From the NCBI RefSeq assembly GCF_021044825.1, contig NZ_JAJNOC010000003.1, positions 372,001-436,000 on the forward strand: DNA of 64,000 nucleotides, in the 5' to 3' direction. Within the stretch, counting starts at the first letter, position 1, and each line of letters opens with the position of its first letter. This document shows, piece after piece, positions 61,047-64,000 of this stretch. Source of the DNA: Massilia phyllostachyos (lineage in GTDB: Bacteria > Pseudomonadota > Gammaproteobacteria > Burkholderiales > Burkholderiaceae_D). Position numbers and translations under genes: made by a program. The notes below the pieces were generated by a model. It saw only the letters and a program-made list of their open reading frames with translations, did no database searches and was not told where the DNA came from.

Positions 61047-61048
61047 CT

Positions 61049-62425
61049 ATGCGACCCGACTTGCCCGACGTGCTGGCGCCCACCGCCATGAAACTCTCCG
61101 AACTCATGGGCGCCCTGAGCTATGCCCTCGATATCACGGAAGGCCAACCGGCCGGGCATTGCGTGCGCTGTTGCTGGATCGGGATGCATATCGGCCGCGC
61201 CGCCGGGCTGCCGGACGAGCAGTTGTGGGAGCTGTATTACACGCTGTTGCTCAAGGACCTCGGCTGCAGCAGCAACGCCGCCCGCATCTGCGAGCTGTAC
61301 CTGACCGACGACCTGAATTTCAAGCGCGATTTCAAGACCGTGGGCGACAGCCTGCCCCAGGTCCTTTCCTTCGTGCTGCGCCACACCGGCCTGAATGCGG
61401 GCCTGGCCGAGCGCTTCCGCAGTGTGATGACGATCCTGCGCGACGGCCGCGAGCTCTCGCGCGAACTGGTCGCCACCCGCTGCCAGCGCGGCGCCGAGAT
61501 CGCGCGCCTGCTGCGCTTTTCCGAAGGCGTGGCGGCGGGCATCTATTCGCTCGACGAACAGTTCAACGGCCAGGGCAAGCCGGCGCGCCTGGCGGGAGAG
61601 GAGATTCCGATCTATTCGCGCATCGCCCTGCTGGCGCAGGTGATCGACGTGTTCCACACGGCCGCGGGCCGCGCGGCCGCGCTGCGCGAAGTGCGCGCCC
61701 GCGCCGGCAGCTGGTTCGATCCCGCGCTGGCGGCGCATGTCGAGGAAGTGGCAAACAGCGAAGGGTTCTGGGCGATGCTGGGCGCGCCCGACATCGACCG
61801 CGCCGTGTTCGCGCTGGAGCCCGCCGGGCATGAAGTCCTGCTCGACGAAGCCTACCTGGACGACATCGCCACCGCCTTCGGCCAGGTGGTGGATGCCAAG
61901 AGCCCCTACACGAGCGGCCACAGCGGCCGGGTGGCGCTGTACACCGACATGATCGCCGAATCCCTGGGCTTGCCCGAGCAGCGCCGGCGCTGGCTGCGCC
62001 GCGGCGCGCTGCTGCACGACGTCGGCAAGCTCGGCGTCAGCAACAGCGTGCTGGACAAGGCGGGCGCGCTCGACCGCGACGAATGGGCCGCGGTGCGCGA
62101 GCACGCGGCCTATACCGAAACGATTTTGGGACGCATCGCCGCATTCGGCGAGCTGGCGGCGATCGCCGGCGCCCACCACGAACGCCTCGACGGCACCGGC
62201 TATCCGCGCGGCCTGGCGGGCGAGGCGATCAGCCTCGAGACCCGCATCATCACCACCGCCGACATTTTCGACGCCATTACCGCGGAGCGTCCCTACCGCG
62301 GTGCGATTCCGGTGCCGCAGGCGCTCGACATGATGGCGAAGACGGTGGGCAGCGCGCTCGATCCGGCCTGCTTCGCGGCCTTGCAGGACGCGCTGGTGCG
62401 GGTGCCGCTGCCGTCGGGCGTCTGA
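61049..62425 (+). CDS. HD-GYP protein with degenerate N-terminal HD-like half
   Basis: A 458-residue cytoplasmic protein without receiver or membrane domain. The C-terminal HD-GYP domain (about 280-445) is complete: LLHDVGKLGV (His323-Asp324) and HHERLDGTGYPRGL (from His376). The N-terminal half also looks HD-like (AGHCVRCCWIGMHIG, then LLLKDLGCSSNAAR), but the HD dyad reads KD, so this half is probably regulatory. It likely hydrolyses c-di-GMP or a related nucleotide. It is transcribed alone. Confidence 0.88.
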   Translation: MRPDLPDVLAPTAMKLSELMGALSYALDITEGQPAGHCVRCCWIGMHIGRAAGLPDEQLWELYYTLLLKDLGCSSNAARICELYLTDDLNFKRDFKTVGDSLPQVLSFVLRHTGLNAGLAERFRSVMTILRDGRELSRELVATRCQRGAEIARLLRFSEGVAAGIYSLDEQFNGQGKPARLAGEEIPIYSRIALLAQVIDVFHTAAGRAAALREVRARAGSWFDPALAAHVEEVANSEGFWAMLGAPDIDRAVFALEPAGHEVLLDEAYLDDIATAFGQVVDAKSPYTSGHSGRVALYTDMIAESLGLPEQRRRWLRRGALLHDVGKLGVSNSVLDKAGALDRDEWAAVREHAAYTETILGRIAAFGELAAIAGAHHERLDGTGYPRGLAGEAISLETRIITTADIFDAITAERPYRGAIPVPQALDMMAKTVGSALDPACFAALQDALVRVPLPSGV

Positions 62426-62426
62426 C

Positions 62427-63074
62427 TCAGCGGCGGCGGCGGCTCGCGGCCAGGCCGGCCGCGCCGATGCCCAGGATGAGCAGGGATGCCGGTTCCGGCA
62501 CGCCGGCCGGGTCTTCGAGGGTGTCGATGCGCAGGGTATCGAGGCCGACGTAGTTCGAGGTCAGCTGGGAACCGGTATGGACGAAGCCAAGGCGTCCCAT
62601 GCCGGCTTGCGCGGCGATGGTGAGGGTGTAGCGGGTCCATTCGCCCGGCGCAGTGGTATCGGCGCGCGCAATGAAATCCAGCGGGTCGACGCTGCCCTCG
62701 GTATAGCCGTAGACGACCATGTCGAAGAAACCGGGATCGATCGCGCCGCGCAGCCAGAAGCTGGCTACCGCGCCCTGCTCCAGCGAGAACAGGGGCGTGA
62801 ACAGGCGGTTGTCGATGAAGCCGCCGTCAGCCGCGACATTGAAGTCGGAGGCGATGTAGGCGTTGGAATTCTCGTCGTCCTGGGCGCCGAACACGCCAAG
62901 GTTGCCCTGGACCCAGCCTGGGGCTTGGCCCGGTGGCTGGCTGGCGTTCTCGAACACCCAGCCCTGGCCCGGCAGGGCAGCCACGTTGTCGAAATTCTCC
63001 ACGAGCAGGACATCGGCCTGTGCCGCACCCATGGCGAAAGCGCAGTAAACGGCCAGCATCAGCTTCTTCATCAT
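62427..63074 (-). CDS. PEP-CTERM sorting-domain protein
   Basis: A 215-residue precursor. It has a signal peptide (about 1-20, ending GAAQADV), a beta-sandwich-like domain (about 25-180) and a C-terminal PEP-CTERM signal, VPEPASLLILGIGAAGLA plus a basic RRRR end. The signal is recognised by exosortase/EpsH, which links such proteins to the envelope or extracellular matrix. A GGGAG precedes the ATG at 63074. The exosortase gene is not in the window. It converges with the HD-GYP gene. Confidence 0.86.
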   Translation of the reverse strand: MMKKLMLAVYCAFAMGAAQADVLLVENFDNVAALPGQGWVFENASQPPGQAPGWVQGNLGVFGAQDDENSNAYIASDFNVAADGGFIDNRLFTPLFSLEQGAVASFWLRGAIDPGFFDMVVYGYTEGSVDPLDFIARADTTAPGEWTRYTLTIAAQAGMGRLGFVHTGSQLTSNYVGLDTLRIDTLEDPAGVPEPASLLILGIGAAGLAASRRRR

Positions 63075-63394
63075 TCGTTTCTCCCTCGATGTAATCATTC
63101 GATCCGTCTTAACCCCTGTGAATAAGCACAGAGCATGCCACTTCATCAAGTGTTTGATTTCGCAAGGAAATCTTTTCTTACTCAAGTGTAAATATTGACG
63201 TTCTGTAAAAGTTTTCGACATGCTTGCCGTCGCTATCACATCGCTGTGTCAGGCCGATGAATTCGCATCCGGTTAGCAAGATTTGACAAACATGGCCGAA
63301 AAGATCACTCCACAATGCCTCCACATCAGAGACGCCGGAACGTCCATCCCGAGACGAGGGCCGAAATGAACCACCACAATGTTTTGGAGAGAAC
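63075..63394. other. 320-bp A/T-richer intergenic region
   Basis: It separates the divergent PEP-CTERM and TonB-receptor genes. The middle is clearly A/T-rich and several TTGAC hexamers (63195, 63283) occur without well-spaced -10 partners, so promoters cannot be placed. No repeat or small ORF supported. Confidence 0.4.
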
Positions 63395-64000
63395 ATGAAC
63401 AAGTTGATGGCAAGGCAGCAGTACAAGCGCACCGCGATCGCGGCCGGCGTCGCGGTATTCCTCATCGGCCTCGGCGGCCCGGTCAAGGCGCAGGAACAGG
63501 TCGAACCCCAGACCGTGGTGGTGACCGGCGTGCGCGCCGCCCTCGAGCAGTCGCTGCGCCAGAAGCGCAATGCCGACTCGGTGGTCGAGGTCGTCACCGC
63601 CGAGGACATCGGCAAGATGCCCGATAAAAACGTGGCCGACGCGATCCAGCGCCTGCCCGGCGTGAACACCCAGTCCTCGGCCGGCGGCGAAGGCGGCTTT
63701 GGCGAGAACGACCGCGTCAGCCTGCGCGGCACCAGCCCCAGCCTGCAGCAGACCATGTTCAACGGCCACGCGATCAGCACCGGCGACTGGTTCGTGCTGA
63801 ACCAGATCGGCGGCAACGTCGGCCGCTCCAGCAGCTTCTCGCTGCTGCCCTCGGAACTGGTGGGCTCGATCGTGGTGCAGAAGTCGCCGACCGCCGACCT
63901 GGTCGAGGGCGGCGTTTCCGGCGCCATCAACGTCATCACCCGCCGCCCGCTCGACTTCCGCCAGCCGCTCACCGTGGAAGGCTCGATCCAGGCCAACTAC
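63395..64000 (+). CDS. TonB-dependent receptor (3' truncated by the window)
   Basis: The first 202 residues of an outer-membrane receptor. It has a signal peptide (about 1-33, ending GPVKAQEQ), a probable TonB box (QTVVVTGV) and a plug domain with AEDIGKMPDKNVADAIQRLPGV, RVSLRGTSPSLQQTMFNG and VQKSPTADLVEGGVSG. The PDKNVADAIQRLPGV form is typical of carbohydrate-scavenging receptors of Proteobacteria. GGAGAG lies 5 bases before the ATG. The barrel and the rest are beyond the window. Confidence 0.9.
   Translation, partial: MNKLMARQQYKRTAIAAGVAVFLIGLGGPVKAQEQVEPQTVVVTGVRAALEQSLRQKRNADSVVEVVTAEDIGKMPDKNVADAIQRLPGVNTQSSAGGEGGFGENDRVSLRGTSPSLQQTMFNGHAISTGDWFVLNQIGGNVGRSSSFSLLPSELVGSIVVQKSPTADLVEGGVSGAINVITRRPLDFRQPLTVEGSIQANY

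Larger units (their letters stand above)
60703..61048. other. 346-bp intergenic region
   Basis: It contains a weak hairpin (CGACACCAGCC, loop, GGCTGGTGTCG, 60746-60772) near the end of the repeat-protein gene; an inverted repeat GATGATGTG/CACATCATC (60944-60973) followed by a run of nine T (about 60985-60993); and an A/T-rich leader with a hairpin just before the HD-GYP gene. No coding ORF is supported. Confidence 0.5.

Noticed and set aside
1..64000. CRISPR array, tRNA or rRNA genes
   Set aside because: No regularly spaced direct repeats, cloverleaf-like sequence or rRNA-like stretch was recognised on either strand. A dedicated scan could still find a degenerate one.

Overview
The window is about 64 kb of high-GC (roughly two-thirds G+C), densely coding chromosomal DNA. 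The gene set points to a betaproteobacterium of the Oxalobacteraceae, most likely the Massilia/Telluria group. Supporting content is a PhaM-type polyhydroxyalkanoate granule protein, DUF3108 and DUF3016 proteins, a PEP-CTERM protein, large TonB-dependent receptors, many c-di-GMP and two-component proteins, and REP-like palindromes between genes. The assignment is inferred from gene content only. I saw no rRNA, tRNA, CRISPR array or prophage.

1-12.7 kb: the tail of a response regulator/TPR protein; a divergent LysR/aldo-keto reductase pair; a very large patatin-like protein with a membrane domain between its catalytic motifs; an orphan histidine kinase; a methyltransferase with a palindrome in front; two small proteins; a GFA protein and phaM; and two coupled DUF3108 proteins.

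13.0-18.0 kb: the most striking locus, a three-gene operon. It encodes a winged-helix kleisin-like protein, a small MukE/JetB-like protein and a compact SMC-like ATPase of 940 residues with Walker A, a central hinge-like region, a signature motif and Walker B. The organisation matches MksFEB and the JetABC part of Wadjet, but no JetD/MksG-type nuclease gene follows. After it come a REP-like element, a perfect 19-bp-arm hairpin and a decayed gene fragment, then a photolyase.

18.4-31 kb: photolyase; two small membrane proteins; a His/Pro-rich micro-protein; a membrane-anchored HEITH protein; an FAD monooxygenase; the tamA-tamB outer-membrane assembly pair; queC; and RidA with a divergent LysR regulator.

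32-41 kb: an EAL protein with a degenerate GGDEF motif, a complete IS1595-family insertion sequence with 12-bp inverted repeats and an 8-bp target duplication, a GAF-GAF histidine kinase facing an HD-GYP response regulator, and an Fpg/Nei-type DNA glycosylase.

41-52.8 kb: mostly cell-envelope functions. There is a DUF3016 tandem pair, an ECF sigma factor with a probable anti-sigma factor and exported protein, small exported proteins, a thioesterase, two PQQ-dependent sugar-dehydrogenase-like proteins, an M20 peptidase, and a three-gene operon of a YcbK-like protein, an unknown exported protein and a small lipoprotein.

52.9-64 kb: an M16 zinc protease, two lipoprotein beta-lactamase-fold hydrolases, an isochorismatase-like hydrolase, an LLM oxidoreductase, a Ser/Gly/Thr-rich repeat protein, a second HD-GYP protein, a PEP-CTERM protein and the start of a TonB-dependent receptor cut by the window edge.

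Recurring patterns are tight packing (ATGA overlaps, convergent genes sharing four-base palindromic stop codons), several c-di-GMP phosphodiesterases with no intact diguanylate cyclase in view, and dispersed REPIN-like palindromes.
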